DNA of 64,000 nucleotides from Bacteroidia bacterium (lineage in GTDB: Bacteria; Bacteroidota; Bacteroidia; B-17B0; Aurantibacillaceae). A model generated the notes under the pieces. That model was not told the DNA's origin, ran no database searches, and saw nothing but the letters and a program-made list of their open reading frames with translations. The position numbers and the translations under genes were made by a program. Positions 48,124-57,446 of this stretch are shown one piece after another (within the stretch, counting starts at the first letter, position 1; every line of letters begins with the position of its first letter). Location of the stretch: contig BPGX01000004.1 in the NCBI GenBank assembly GCA_026003255.1, forward strand, positions 124,001-188,000. The letters run 5' to 3'.

Positions 48124-50766
48124 TTATTTTGCTCTTGCTTTTACGTATTGATATTTTTCGTAAACTTTTCTTTTATTTTCGTGGTCTTTTTTATTAATAT
48201 TACAAGGTGGTCCCTGAACTTTGGAAGTAATTTGGAATTTAATTTTAGAAGTATTGCCACCTTTTTCCTGAACTGCTTTTAGGATTTTATCTTTCAATCT
48301 TTCGCCTCTTAATTTAGCAAGTACAGGATTGGTCATAAGAGTAGGAACTTTGGATGCTGATGATTCTATAAACACAGTAACATTTCTTTTTTGTGATTTT
48401 GTTACGAGATAATCTATAAAATTCATCCATTTTTCTTCTGTTGTATCAATAGCATATTTTAAGTAAGTGAAGTAAAACTCATACCTGGATGAAGGCAATT
48501 TAGAAGTAGTATTTTCATTGTTAGATTTAGGTTCATTGTTATTTAACTGGTTACTTGCCTGTGCAACACTTTCTTCAAGATATATTATTTTATTTAAAAC
48601 CTTGCCTTTAACTTTGTTCAGATTGATATTTACAATATTTGATGTTTTACCGTCCTCTGATGATGCTACAATATCGTATACCTTTCCTTTTTCAGCATCT
48701 ATCTCTGCAATGCCGTTTTTGTTTGTAGTAAATTCTTCAACATTTCCCTCCATGTCCTTCAATACCACTTTTACATTTTCAATAGGTTTTTTCAACTTTT
48801 TATTCAATACGCTAATATTCAATTTTACTATTGGAACAGACGAAACAGGTTTTGATCTAAGATAAACCACCTTTGATATTGTTTTTGCTTTATCCTCCTT
48901 ATCTGTGGCAAATTCAATAGTTTGAATGATATTATTTGAATTCACGGTCAGTGTATATTTTGTTTCAGGTAATAATGCAATTTCAGAAAAACTACCTTTA
49001 TTACTTTCATTGATTACAAATTCTTTTTTATTATTTTTATTGTCAATTAGTTGAACAATGCCTTCTGTAACGGGGAGCTTTATTTTTGGATTATCTAATA
49101 CAGAAATGTTCAGCTTAAATTCTTTCTTTTTTACAGCTACTTTTCCTAAAATTTTAATCGGCTCTAATTCAAGTCCCATTTGAATCTCTTTATAGGTTGC
49201 TTCTTTGTCAGCATAGATTTCATCTTCATAAAATTTTTCACCATTGGCTTCATAACTGATGTTATACTCTTTACCCGGCTTTAATATAAAAACAAAATTT
49301 CCATTCTTTTGTGGTTTGTATACGCCTACAATATCTCCTGTTTCTTTATCCGTCACAACAATAGAGATATCATCCGGTAAGCTTTCTCCTTGTGATGGAA
49401 TAAATTGGCCTTTGTACAATACCACATTCTTTTCAGTAGATTCTGGAATTGTTATCATGTATATATCCTTATCACCATAACCTCCTTCTTTGAAAGATGA
49501 ATAGTATGCTCTTTTGCCATCCGGAGATGTGACATAAAACACATCATCATCAGGTGTATTAATAGGATAACCGATATTAAAAGGTTCAGAAAACTTGCCG
49601 TCTTCATCTATAATAGAAAAGAAAATATCAAAGCCACCCATGCTCTGATGCCCTTTTGAAGCAAAGAAAAGCGTTTTGCCGTCAGGATGCATGAATACAC
49701 CATCTTCATCATAAGGAGTGTTGATAGTTGGTCCAAGATTCAATGCTTTGCTCCATTGACCATTAGGTAATTTTACCACTCTGTAAATATCTCTACCACC
49801 ATACCCTCCCGGTCTATCTGACACAAAGTATAGAACCTGTCCGTCTGTTGATAGACAAGCATGAGTTTCCCAATAAGGCGTATTTATATCTGAACCAAAC
49901 TTTTGCAACGAAGTCCATTGACGTCCATCCCATTGAGTAAAAAACAATTCTCCGTTTCCATTTTCGTCTTTATATACAATCAGCGTTTGCCCATCTGGCG
50001 TAAGATTGATAGACGCTTCGTGCCCACAGGTGTTGACATTTTCACTTAAAAGTGTTGGTTTTGACCACTGGTCATTATCATCTTTATATGACACAACTAA
50101 ATCTTCAAAGTATTGTCCATCTGGTGTTCGTTCGCTACATTGTACATTAGGACGACGAGTGGTAAAAATCAACATTCGTTCATCAGCCGTTAATACAGGA
50201 CTATAGTCGGGATAAGGACTGTTGATGCTATCTCCCATATTGATTAACTTTACATTGATGGGATTAGAGACCATTTTTTTTGCAAACACACTTTGGTTTT
50301 TATAATAATTAATTTCCGATTGCCACTCTTTAGCTGCTTTTGGTCCAATGAATGCTAAAAATTTATCATAATTTTGAATGGCTTCATCAAACTTATAATT
50401 TATATGCAATGCCTTGGCATAAAACAAATATGCATGAGGAGGAGCTGCTTTTTCAGATGGATCATTAGGGCGATACTTTTTCTTAACATTTTGAATAGCT
50501 TTTGCTAAGTAATATTCAGCTTTGGATTTTTCTAATGCAGAATGCAAATAACATTCTCCAATTAAAAAATTAATATTCGCATTTGTAGAATCTATTTCAT
50601 AGGCCTTTTTCAAATAATTAAGTGCCACTGGATAATTTTCTTCTAATATCAAATAACTTCCTTCCGTAAATAAGGATTTGTAGCTTTGCTTTTCATCAGT
50701 TGTTTGAGCACTGAGAGAAGAGGTTAATAAAACGATTAGTTGAATAGAAAACAATATCTTTTTCAT
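48124..50766 (-). CDS. PorE-like protein: TPR, PD40 propeller, CRD-like and OmpA-like domains
   Basis: A signal peptide (MKKILFSIQLIVLLTSSLSAQ) precedes TPR-like helices (SYLILEENYPVALNYLKKAYEID, about 30-150). Then comes a PD40 beta-propeller (about 190-430) with recurring blocks: LTADERMLIFTTRRP, LTPDGQTLIVYKDENGNGELFF, LSTDGQVLYFVSDRPGGYGGRDIY, MHPDGKTLFFASKGH, TSPDGKRAYYSSFKEGGYGDKDIY. Several carboxypeptidase-regulatory-like beta domains follow, and the end (about 770-880) resembles an OmpA C-domain (VTVFIESSASKVP, LAKLRGERLKDKI). This order matches PorE of the type IX secretion system, which anchors to peptidoglycan. Unlike typical PorE, I see no lipobox. The start at 50766 is chosen over an upstream ATG that lacks a signal peptide. 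Confidence 0.8.
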   Translation of the reverse strand: MKKILFSIQLIVLLTSSLSAQTTDEKQSYKSLFTEGSYLILEENYPVALNYLKKAYEIDSTNANINFLIGECYLHSALEKSKAEYYLAKAIQNVKKKYRPNDPSEKAAPPHAYLFYAKALHINYKFDEAIQNYDKFLAFIGPKAAKEWQSEINYYKNQSVFAKKMVSNPINVKLINMGDSINSPYPDYSPVLTADERMLIFTTRRPNVQCSERTPDGQYFEDLVVSYKDDNDQWSKPTLLSENVNTCGHEASINLTPDGQTLIVYKDENGNGELFFTQWDGRQWTSLQKFGSDINTPYWETHACLSTDGQVLYFVSDRPGGYGGRDIYRVVKLPNGQWSKALNLGPTINTPYDEDGVFMHPDGKTLFFASKGHQSMGGFDIFFSIIDEDGKFSEPFNIGYPINTPDDDVFYVTSPDGKRAYYSSFKEGGYGDKDIYMITIPESTEKNVVLYKGQFIPSQGESLPDDISIVVTDKETGDIVGVYKPQKNGNFVFILKPGKEYNISYEANGEKFYEDEIYADKEATYKEIQMGLELEPIKILGKVAVKKKEFKLNISVLDNPKIKLPVTEGIVQLIDNKNNKKEFVINESNKGSFSEIALLPETKYTLTVNSNNIIQTIEFATDKEDKAKTISKVVYLRSKPVSSVPIVKLNISVLNKKLKKPIENVKVVLKDMEGNVEEFTTNKNGIAEIDAEKGKVYDIVASSEDGKTSNIVNINLNKVKGKVLNKIIYLEESVAQASNQLNNNEPKSNNENTTSKLPSSRYEFYFTYLKYAIDTTEEKWMNFIDYLVTKSQKRNVTVFIESSASKVPTLMTNPVLAKLRGERLKDKILKAVQEKGGNTSKIKFQITSKVQGPPCNINKKDHENKRKVYEKYQYVKARAK

Positions 50767-50780
50767 TTTTATTTTTTTCG

Positions 50781-50788
50781 CAAGTATA
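50781..50788 (-). promoter_or_regulatory. Probable -7 box of the PorE-like gene
   Basis: The minus strand reads TATACTTG, one mismatch from TAnnTTTG, ending 14 bases before ATG 50766. Confidence 0.4.
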
Positions 50789-50942
50789 AGTAAATTTTTA
50801 CGACCAAATTTAATTATCAAACGATGAGTTTAATAACATTTAGTTTTTCCAATTTATAAATGATTGAGCAAAAAGTAGTATTTTTTGAGTGAATGATGGC
50901 TTTCATTGAGTGAAAAATTTAATTTTTGCATTGTAGTTTCTT

Positions 50943-50950
50943 TAAATTTG
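50943..50950 (+). promoter_or_regulatory. -7 promoter box of the SprB-like T9SS protein
   Basis: TAAATTTG followed by CA is a perfect TAnnTTTG match ending 17 bases before the ATG at 50968; TTTTTG about 17 bases further upstream may be the -33 element. Confidence 0.6.
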
Positions 50951-50967
50951 CAATAAAACTTAAAATT

Positions 50968-52128
50968 ATGAAAACAATAGTATTAACCATCAGCATGAGC
51001 ATCGTTGGAATGCTCTTTCTTTCAGCTCAATCTATTACAACCAGCGTTACCCCCTCCTGTCCTTCACCTAATTGTAATGGCTCAATCGTTGCTAGTGTAA
51101 ATGGAACTGTCTCGCCACCAATTACATGGTCCTTAGTTGGTGTCAGTATAATGACTACCTCAACTAATTTTGTAACTTTTACCAACATCTGTCCAGGTAC
51201 CTATACGCTTTATTGCATGGATAACCTGGGACAATTTGCATTTACTAGTGTAAACGTTCCAACTTATACTGCTAACCCACCTGTGATTCAAACCGTTACC
51301 TACGCCCCCGCACCGGTCCCTCCCTATCAACCTTTCCAATACATTGCCACTGTATCTTACACCGGTGGTACAGCACCCTATACTGTAACATGGTATAATT
51401 ATTCTACAGTACCTCCATCGGTTATTACCACACATACAACAAATAACTTGCAGGATACTATTTCATTATATCCCGGCGATTATGGTGTTTCGGTTATTGA
51501 TCAAACTTCAGTATTTTGTGGCTCCAGTCCTTCTACTTATACTTTCTCAATATGTGATAATGCAGTCGGAAGCGGAACGTTTAATGTTGTAGGAGCCATT
51601 GCATCTAATCCCACAATAACACCCTCCACATTCACCGTCTGTGCTAATACAACTTTTACAGTGAACTACATACCCATACCAAATGCGCCAGTCAATATGA
51701 TTATGCCGTTTACTATTACAGGTTATACTTCTTGTTCAACCGGTGCTCCAACTTTTACCTGTAATTTACCTACTGGCTATGTATTAACAGTTCAGGGACA
51801 ATGGTTATATTCTAATAACTGCCCACCAACTGGTAATTCAGTTATAATGATTTATACTGACGCTTGTTTATCAACCCCTCAATTCGTAAACACAATTTCT
51901 ACCTTATCTTTCTATCCTAATCCTACTGATGGCGAGTTAAACATTTTTTCTTCTTCTTCCATTGAACGAGTAGAAATCTATAACACTGTTGGAGAAAAAT
52001 TATTTGAAGAAGAAAGACCTATAAACAATTCAATTAATATTCAACACCTACCAAATGGTATTTACTTCATAAAGACATTCTCCGAGAATAACATTCATAC
52101 ACAAAAAATCATTTTACAAAAAGAGTAA
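50968..52128 (+). CDS. Secreted protein with SprB-like repeat and T9SS sorting tail
   Basis: A signal peptide (MKTIVLTISMSIVGMLFLSAQ) precedes Thr/Pro/Ser-rich beta domains. The first (TPSCPSPNCNGSIVASVNG, FTNICPGTYTLYCMDNLGQ) and second (VTYTGGTAPYTVTWY-like block, YPGDYGVSVIDQTSVFCGSS) resemble SprB-type repeats of Bacteroidota adhesins. The end is a type A T9SS sorting domain (LSFYPNPTDGELNIFSS, VEIYNTVGEKLFEEE, LPNGIYFIKTFSENNIHTQKIILQKE). At 386 residues it is far smaller than SprB itself. A surface or released role is inferred. A terminator follows its stop. Confidence 0.85.
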   Translation: MKTIVLTISMSIVGMLFLSAQSITTSVTPSCPSPNCNGSIVASVNGTVSPPITWSLVGVSIMTTSTNFVTFTNICPGTYTLYCMDNLGQFAFTSVNVPTYTANPPVIQTVTYAPAPVPPYQPFQYIATVSYTGGTAPYTVTWYNYSTVPPSVITTHTTNNLQDTISLYPGDYGVSVIDQTSVFCGSSPSTYTFSICDNAVGSGTFNVVGAIASNPTITPSTFTVCANTTFTVNYIPIPNAPVNMIMPFTITGYTSCSTGAPTFTCNLPTGYVLTVQGQWLYSNNCPPTGNSVIMIYTDACLSTPQFVNTISTLSFYPNPTDGELNIFSSSSIERVEIYNTVGEKLFEEERPINNSINIQHLPNGIYFIKTFSENNIHTQKIILQKE

Positions 52129-52154
52129 ACCTTCCTTTTTTCACCAATCATTTC

Positions 52155-52193
52155 AAACGTTGTAAGTTCGTTTAAACCTGCAACGTTTTTTTT
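52155..52193 (+). terminator. Factor-independent terminator after the SprB-like gene
   Basis: AAACGTTG (52155-52162) pairs with CAACGTTT (52181-52188); the second arm is followed by a T-run to 52193. It also abuts the stop of the convergent gene. Confidence 0.8.
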
Positions 52194-52521
52194 ATTTTCT
52201 TAAACACCTTATTTCAAGATACACATAATACACAACATTCACCAACCCAATCACAAACAATATCGCTGAAATAAACTTATACTCTTCTCTTTGAAAAAAT
52301 TCCAACAACATCCATAAAGCATTAGCCGTTATCCAAAACAATGTGGCCAGATACACATAGAATTCTTTTTCTTGAAATGTCTTTATACAAAACCAGATGG
52401 CAAATCCTAATGTTGGTATAATCATTGCCATCCCAAGAGGTCGCCAGAACATTACCCAACTTAAATCTTTGATTAACCAAAACAATATATGCAGGTTTTC
52501 GTAAAAACGAATTTTAGACAT
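52192..52521 (-). CDS. Small membrane protein of unknown function
   Basis: A 109-residue protein with four predicted membrane helices: LHILFWLIKDLSWVMFW, MAMIIPTLGFAIWFCI, YVYLATLFWITANALWML, and ISAILFVIGLVNVVYYVYL. It begins MSKIRFYENLHILFWLIKDLSW. I do not recognise a named family, although similar small membrane proteins occur in Bacteroidota. It overlaps the end of maf by 8 bases and so is probably the last gene of the CcmF-to-Maf operon. Confidence 0.75.
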   Translation of the reverse strand: MSKIRFYENLHILFWLIKDLSWVMFWRPLGMAMIIPTLGFAIWFCIKTFQEKEFYVYLATLFWITANALWMLLEFFQREEYKFISAILFVIGLVNVVYYVYLEIRCLRK

Positions 52522-53089
52522 GTTGAAATAATTTTAAATGTTGATACACAAGATGCACAGGTAATCCCATTACATTAAAATAACTCCCCTCAATCTTTGA
52601 AATAGCAACAGCTCCAATCCACTCCTGCACGCCATAAGCCCCCGCCTTATCAAATGGCTTATACTGCTCAACATAATAATCTATCTCCTCTTCCGTAAGT
52701 TTCTTGAAATAAACTTTCGCTTCATCCGAAAAAACTACTTTCTTATTCATTGTCCGAATACATACTCCTGTATAAACACTATGCACATTGTTACTTAATA
52801 ATCGAAGCATTCGTCTGGCTTCTTCAATATCTTTCGGTTTATTGAGGACTTGATTATTAATCCATACAATCGTATCTGCTGTAATCAACAATTCATTTTC
52901 TTTTAATGTATACAAAGATGACTTTTTCTCAGCAAGGTATTCCGCTATTTCCTCTGCCTGCAAATCAAAAGGAAAAGTTTCATCTGCATTCAAACTAATA
53001 CATTCAAATGGAATATCTAATAACTTCATCAGCTCTCTTCTTCTTGGAGATTGCGACCCCAAAATAACTTTATTCTTTAATTGCAGCAT
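52514..53089 (-). CDS. maf: Maf-like nucleotide pyrophosphatase
   Basis: Maf proteins hydrolyse non-canonical or ordinary nucleoside triphosphates. The 191-residue protein begins MLQLKNKVILGSQSPRRRELMKLL (the SxSPRR signature) and has NADETFP, LITADTIVWINNQVLNKP, VHSVYTGVCI, and the FDKAGAYGVQEW active-site segment. The ATG at 53089 is chosen because the longer frame (53164) overlaps the prenyltransferase gene and adds hydrophobic residues foreign to Maf. Confidence 0.93.
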   Translation of the reverse strand: MLQLKNKVILGSQSPRRRELMKLLDIPFECISLNADETFPFDLQAEEIAEYLAEKKSSLYTLKENELLITADTIVWINNQVLNKPKDIEEARRMLRLLSNNVHSVYTGVCIRTMNKKVVFSDEAKVYFKKLTEEEIDYYVEQYKPFDKAGAYGVQEWIGAVAISKIEGSYFNVMGLPVHLVYQHLKLFQHV

Positions 53090-53100
53090 AATTATTGGGA

Positions 53101-54012
53101 TTAAAAGATATAATAAAATACAACTCCTGTCAACATAATTAACTTCATTAAAGCAGATAGCCAACCAAATTGCCTGAAATCTTTAATAACAACATCTAAA
53201 ATCATTAAAATAATCGATGGTATTATCAGAAAAATCACATTATAAATAACTGCTCCAAAGTTATTCTTCAAAATATAATACACATTAAAAGGTATTAAAA
53301 AAATTATCAACAAAAATGTCAGAAAAAAAACGATGATTTTAGAAGGCAATAATCCCCACCTCACAGGAATAGTATTTCGACCTCCTTCCTTATCACCTTC
53401 CATATCTTGTATGTCTTTGATTAATTCACGTATAATGGTTGTAAAAAAAGCAAAAGCACTCAAAGATAACAATGCATTCAAAGTAAGTATTGAAATCTGT
53501 GGATAAAGTGCATTTACATAAATATACGGCAACATGGGCAATAAGCCAGTTAATAAAGCAATTGCCAAATTTCCAACAATAAAAATCTTCTTTAAAACAT
53601 TAGAATACGCCACCAATAAAACTATTGACAATAATTGAATAATAGAAAAAGAAATATGTTCCACCTTTATTCCAAGATACACTCCTCCTACAAATCCCAA
53701 TATCGAAAAAAACAAATGCCATAATATCGCTGCCTTTCTGTGTATGGTTTTTTCTATAATCACTTCATCTGGGCGATTTATCCTGTCAATTTTTAAATCA
53801 AAATAATCATTGATTACATAACCACCTGCTGCTATGAATGTTGTACTCAAAATCAATACTATCAAATAACTCATTGGCAACCCCACCCCTTCTTTTCGTA
53901 TTATATAATCATTTGCTACATACAAAACCAGTGCTATCATGATTAAATTTTCTATTCGTATGAGTTTAGCAAACAAATAAAGTAAAGTATATTTACTTTT
54001 CTTTTCTTTCAT
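53101..54012 (-). CDS. UbiA-family prenyltransferase
   Basis: This 303-residue membrane protein has about nine helices and both Asp-rich prenyl-diphosphate motifs: NDYFDLKIDRINRPDE (first) and DIQDMEGDKEGGRNTIPVRWG (second). In Bacteroidota such proteins are often annotated as geranylgeranylglycerol-phosphate geranylgeranyltransferase, but the acceptor is not certain; menaquinone or another lipid cannot be excluded. It overlaps the DUF2520 gene by 20 bases and is followed by maf after 11. Confidence 0.88.
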   Translation of the reverse strand: MKEKKSKYTLLYLFAKLIRIENLIMIALVLYVANDYIIRKEGVGLPMSYLIVLILSTTFIAAGGYVINDYFDLKIDRINRPDEVIIEKTIHRKAAILWHLFFSILGFVGGVYLGIKVEHISFSIIQLLSIVLLVAYSNVLKKIFIVGNLAIALLTGLLPMLPYIYVNALYPQISILTLNALLSLSAFAFFTTIIRELIKDIQDMEGDKEGGRNTIPVRWGLLPSKIIVFFLTFLLIIFLIPFNVYYILKNNFGAVIYNVIFLIIPSIILMILDVVIKDFRQFGWLSALMKLIMLTGVVFYYIF

Positions 54013-54790
54013 TCTTAATAATGTTTGTAATATACGCAGTGAAACTATTGTAAATGTTTGTTATTTCAGTATATTGATTTAAATATTCTAAATGTTGTTG
54101 AATAGTTTTTTTATCTCCACGCACAGCAGGTCCTGTTTGAAAGTGCGATGGATTAGAATTTCTTACTCTCATTAAACTTTGAATGGCAAATGAAATCATT
54201 TTGTTGTAAACATCTAAATTTTTTAATGTATTATTATCTGATAAAGTATAAATACAATGCGCTAATGTATTGGTAAAATTATTCGAAAAAACCGCTAATA
54301 AATGAATTAACCGTTTTTGTTCATCATCAATTTCATAAACCATTCTTTCATTCAAAGAGTTTGCAATACTCAAAATTACCTCTCTACTATATGCATTACA
54401 AGATACATAATAAATAGGAATTTGATGCCATTGAACCTCTTCTTCTAAAGTAAAAGAATACAATGGATATAACACACCATAATTTTCAAACACTTTAAGA
54501 ACCACCGAATCAATGGTTCCAGACGTATGGACTACCACCGCATCTTTTTTTATAACTGAATACAACTTATTTACCAACTCTTCAATTAAATCATCCTTTA
54601 TGCAAAAAACAACAATGTCCGCAGTGTTTAATTGCCTATATCCAATTTCTGTTTGAATACCTTCACTACTCAATCTTTGCAACACTTCATTTTCCCTGTG
54701 ATTTACCACAACCACATCATAATGACAAGCGTTTAATCTTTTTGCCAGATGATACCCCAATCTTCCTGAACCTATAATTGCAATTCGCAT
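53993..54790 (-). CDS. Rossmann-like DUF2520 oxidoreductase
   Basis: The 265-residue protein starts with a dinucleotide-binding motif (MRIAIIGSGRLGYHLAKRLN). The middle has DIVVFCIKDDLIEELV and VVHTSGTIDSVVL, and the C-terminal half is helical with LLAVFSNNFTNTLAHCIY and TGPAVRGDKKTIQQHLEYL. This is the DUF2520 family, related to F420-dependent and pyrroline-carboxylate-type reductases; the substrate is unknown. It starts 1 base after the CcmF/CcsA gene. Confidence 0.87.
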   Translation of the reverse strand: MRIAIIGSGRLGYHLAKRLNACHYDVVVVNHRENEVLQRLSSEGIQTEIGYRQLNTADIVVFCIKDDLIEELVNKLYSVIKKDAVVVHTSGTIDSVVLKVFENYGVLYPLYSFTLEEEVQWHQIPIYYVSCNAYSREVILSIANSLNERMVYEIDDEQKRLIHLLAVFSNNFTNTLAHCIYTLSDNNTLKNLDVYNKMISFAIQSLMRVRNSNPSHFQTGPAVRGDKKTIQQHLEYLNQYTEITNIYNSFTAYITNIIKNERKEK

Positions 54791-54791
54791 T

Positions 54792-57326
54792 TTATTTTTT
54801 TAATGATTGCATCAAATATACTATCAATCCTACACACATCACAATACAACCCAACCATAAAACATTTATCATAGGAAAAACGCTCGCTTCCATCACAATA
54901 AAATCCTTGCTTTGTTTTTTCTCTATCACCGCAATTTCTATCTCTTCTGTATCAGGATACAACTTCCATATTGTAAAGCTCAATCCGAGATGACTAACCT
55001 TTTCAGTAGAAGGAACAACGGTTTTATTTTTAATAAAGTATTTTGGAAAAATATACGTGTATTTACCAGATGCTTCTACAACTTTCATGCGTATTGTAAT
55101 TTCCAGCTCATCGGGATTTTTTGAAAATTCTTCATAAGATTTGTTGGCATACAATGAATCAAGTATAACAAATGTATTGCTTAAAAAAATTGTATCATGC
55201 AAATGTCCTTTGTAATTCGTTGGTAACTCTGATTTTTCTGACATCGCATCTTCAGATAAGTCAGCATAAGTAATGTGCGTATAAATATCGTACCACAAAA
55301 AATGTTTGGTATCAGGATCCGCCGCCTTGCCCATAATAGGATTGTCCTGAACCCTTGGATATAAAGTAAACCAGAGTTCTTTTTGTTTATTTTCTTTTTC
55401 TCTAAAATAATTGACTTTAAAGTAATAATTATAACCTTTCTTCTCTTTGCCTTCATATTGTAAAAATAAATTCCCCACTGCAATCGTATCGCCTTGTGTT
55501 AAGACAATGCTTTTTTGCTTGTCAAATCCTTCACCCAATCGTTCTGATAATACCGATGTGTTCAAAGGAATTAAATTATATTTTTTAGATGTAGAAATTA
55601 ATGCACCAATTATCAACAAAGCAAATCCAATATGAGACAAAGCAGAAGCTATCTTCTTTAAATTCATTTTTGTTATTGTCCACCAATAATGAAAATTCGC
55701 CACAACCGAATAAAATGAAAAAAATAAAAGTAGCGTGTACATTATGTGATTGTATGTTGAAATTTTATCATCTTTAATGTATAGAACAATATAAATTAAA
55801 ATACTTGCAATTAAAGATATTCCAAAATCACTTAAAAAAATCTTTTTTAAGGCTGCAACATTTGTTTTAGAATACCTTAAATATTGAGACACTCCTGTAG
55901 TCAAGAAAATAAATGCAGCAAATGGAATCATCCAAAGATTATAATCTTCAGGTTTTATAGGCGCTTTATTAATATTAAACAATTTATTAAATACAGGAAC
56001 CGATGTAAAGTAAGTAATAATAATTCCTGCAATAAATAATAGCAACGATCCTAAAAAAATCCAGAATTCTTTAGATGTCAAATCCTCTTCTTCTTTTTGA
56101 TAAAAGTGTTTTATATATGAATAAACCAACAATCCCAAACTCATTACACTCCATACGATTAAATACAAACGATCATTTTCATTAACAATAGCAAAAAATA
56201 ACATAATTATAGATGATAACCCATAAAAATTTTTCAACAACACATCTTCCAACAACATCCACACACTTATTCCTATAAAAAACAAAATAAATAGCAGTAA
56301 TTGTCCTTGCATTCCAAGATCGGTAAAAGCGTGAACAGACGCATTACCTAAAATACCACTCCTCGTAAGAAATGTAGAATACAACACTAATATAAATGCT
56401 GCTAATGAAAAAAAATGAGTTGAAAAAAAACTCCCTTTATTTTTATTATTTAAAATCATTAAATGGGCAGCGGCTACTATCAATAGCCACGGAACTAATG
56501 ATGAATTCTCAACAGGATCCCACGCCCAGAATCCACCAAAACTCAATGCTTCATAAGCCCAAGCACCACCCATCAAAATGCCAGCACCTAATACTAATAC
56601 AGAAAAAAATGCCCATTTAATACCTTCCTTTTGCCATCCATAATATTCTTTTGAATACAAACCCCACAATGCTAATACAAAAGGAATTAATGTTGATGAA
56701 AAACCCAAAAACAACGTCGGCGGATGTATCGTCATCCAATAATTTGCTAACAATGGATTCAAACCTCTGCCATCCAAAGTGCTTAAATACTCTGGATTTT
56801 GAAGGAACGGTAAATTCATAAAATTCGGATGTTCCCTCAATAAAAGAAACATACTACTTCCAATTTTGACATCTCCCACATAAACTCCTAAAATCATAGT
56901 TGACAAAAACGCTTGCACCAACATATACACACTCATCACAAAGGGCTCTTTTTTCCCTAATGTTCTGTAAAAAATCAAACTCAACAAACCCTGCCAGAAA
57001 ATCCATAACAAAAAACTCCCTTCCTGTCCCTCCCACAAACAGGATAAAATAAATTGCTTGTCCATTGAACGATTACTATGCTGCCACACATACTGGTATT
57101 CAAAATAATGATGGAATAACATCCACACCATCAATAAAAAAATTGACACAACCGAAACAAAATGAACATACAAAAACAGACGTGCCGTTTTTATTAATTT
57201 TTCTTCTTTCTTTGATAGCCAATAAATAATTGCACTAAACAATGACGAAACAAAAAGTATTATCACCAAAAAATGCCCGAATTGCCCTGCCCATAATCTT
57301 TCTCCAACATATTCAATTTCATTCAT
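54792..57326 (-). CDS. Cytochrome c biogenesis haem lyase, CcmF/CcsA family
   Basis: This 844-residue protein with more than a dozen membrane helices delivers haem to apocytochrome c at the outer face of the inner membrane. GQFGHFLVIILFVSSL is a typical start. The WWD haem-binding domain reads GGAWAYEALSFGGFWAWDPVENSSLVPWL, flanked by His residues (LNPLLANYWMTIHPPTLFLGF). A C-terminal soluble domain (about 590-810) precedes the last helix (MINVLWLGCIVMCVGLIVYL). Length and order match Bacteroidota CcmF-like proteins. It heads a compact run with DUF2520, UbiA-type, Maf and a small membrane protein. Confidence 0.93.
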   Translation of the reverse strand: MNEIEYVGERLWAGQFGHFLVIILFVSSLFSAIIYWLSKKEEKLIKTARLFLYVHFVSVVSIFLLMVWMLFHHYFEYQYVWQHSNRSMDKQFILSCLWEGQEGSFLLWIFWQGLLSLIFYRTLGKKEPFVMSVYMLVQAFLSTMILGVYVGDVKIGSSMFLLLREHPNFMNLPFLQNPEYLSTLDGRGLNPLLANYWMTIHPPTLFLGFSSTLIPFVLALWGLYSKEYYGWQKEGIKWAFFSVLVLGAGILMGGAWAYEALSFGGFWAWDPVENSSLVPWLLIVAAAHLMILNNKNKGSFFSTHFFSLAAFILVLYSTFLTRSGILGNASVHAFTDLGMQGQLLLFILFFIGISVWMLLEDVLLKNFYGLSSIIMLFFAIVNENDRLYLIVWSVMSLGLLVYSYIKHFYQKEEEDLTSKEFWIFLGSLLLFIAGIIITYFTSVPVFNKLFNINKAPIKPEDYNLWMIPFAAFIFLTTGVSQYLRYSKTNVAALKKIFLSDFGISLIASILIYIVLYIKDDKISTYNHIMYTLLLFFSFYSVVANFHYWWTITKMNLKKIASALSHIGFALLIIGALISTSKKYNLIPLNTSVLSERLGEGFDKQKSIVLTQGDTIAVGNLFLQYEGKEKKGYNYYFKVNYFREKENKQKELWFTLYPRVQDNPIMGKAADPDTKHFLWYDIYTHITYADLSEDAMSEKSELPTNYKGHLHDTIFLSNTFVILDSLYANKSYEEFSKNPDELEITIRMKVVEASGKYTYIFPKYFIKNKTVVPSTEKVSHLGLSFTIWKLYPDTEEIEIAVIEKKQSKDFIVMEASVFPMINVLWLGCIVMCVGLIVYLMQSLKK

Positions 57327-57365
57327 AAAACTTCAAATTATAATAATTTCAAATAATTTCATTCG

Positions 57366-57373
57366 CAAAACTA
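57366..57373 (-). promoter_or_regulatory. -7 promoter box of the CcmF operon
   Basis: The minus strand reads TAGTTTTG followed by C, a perfect TAnnTTTG match ending 39 bases before the ATG at 57326. Confidence 0.5.
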
Positions 57374-57446
57374 CATAATTATGAAATGCACAATTTTGAA
57401 TAATTTTTATAACATCCTTGAAAATATCTATAAATGCCTCTTAACC

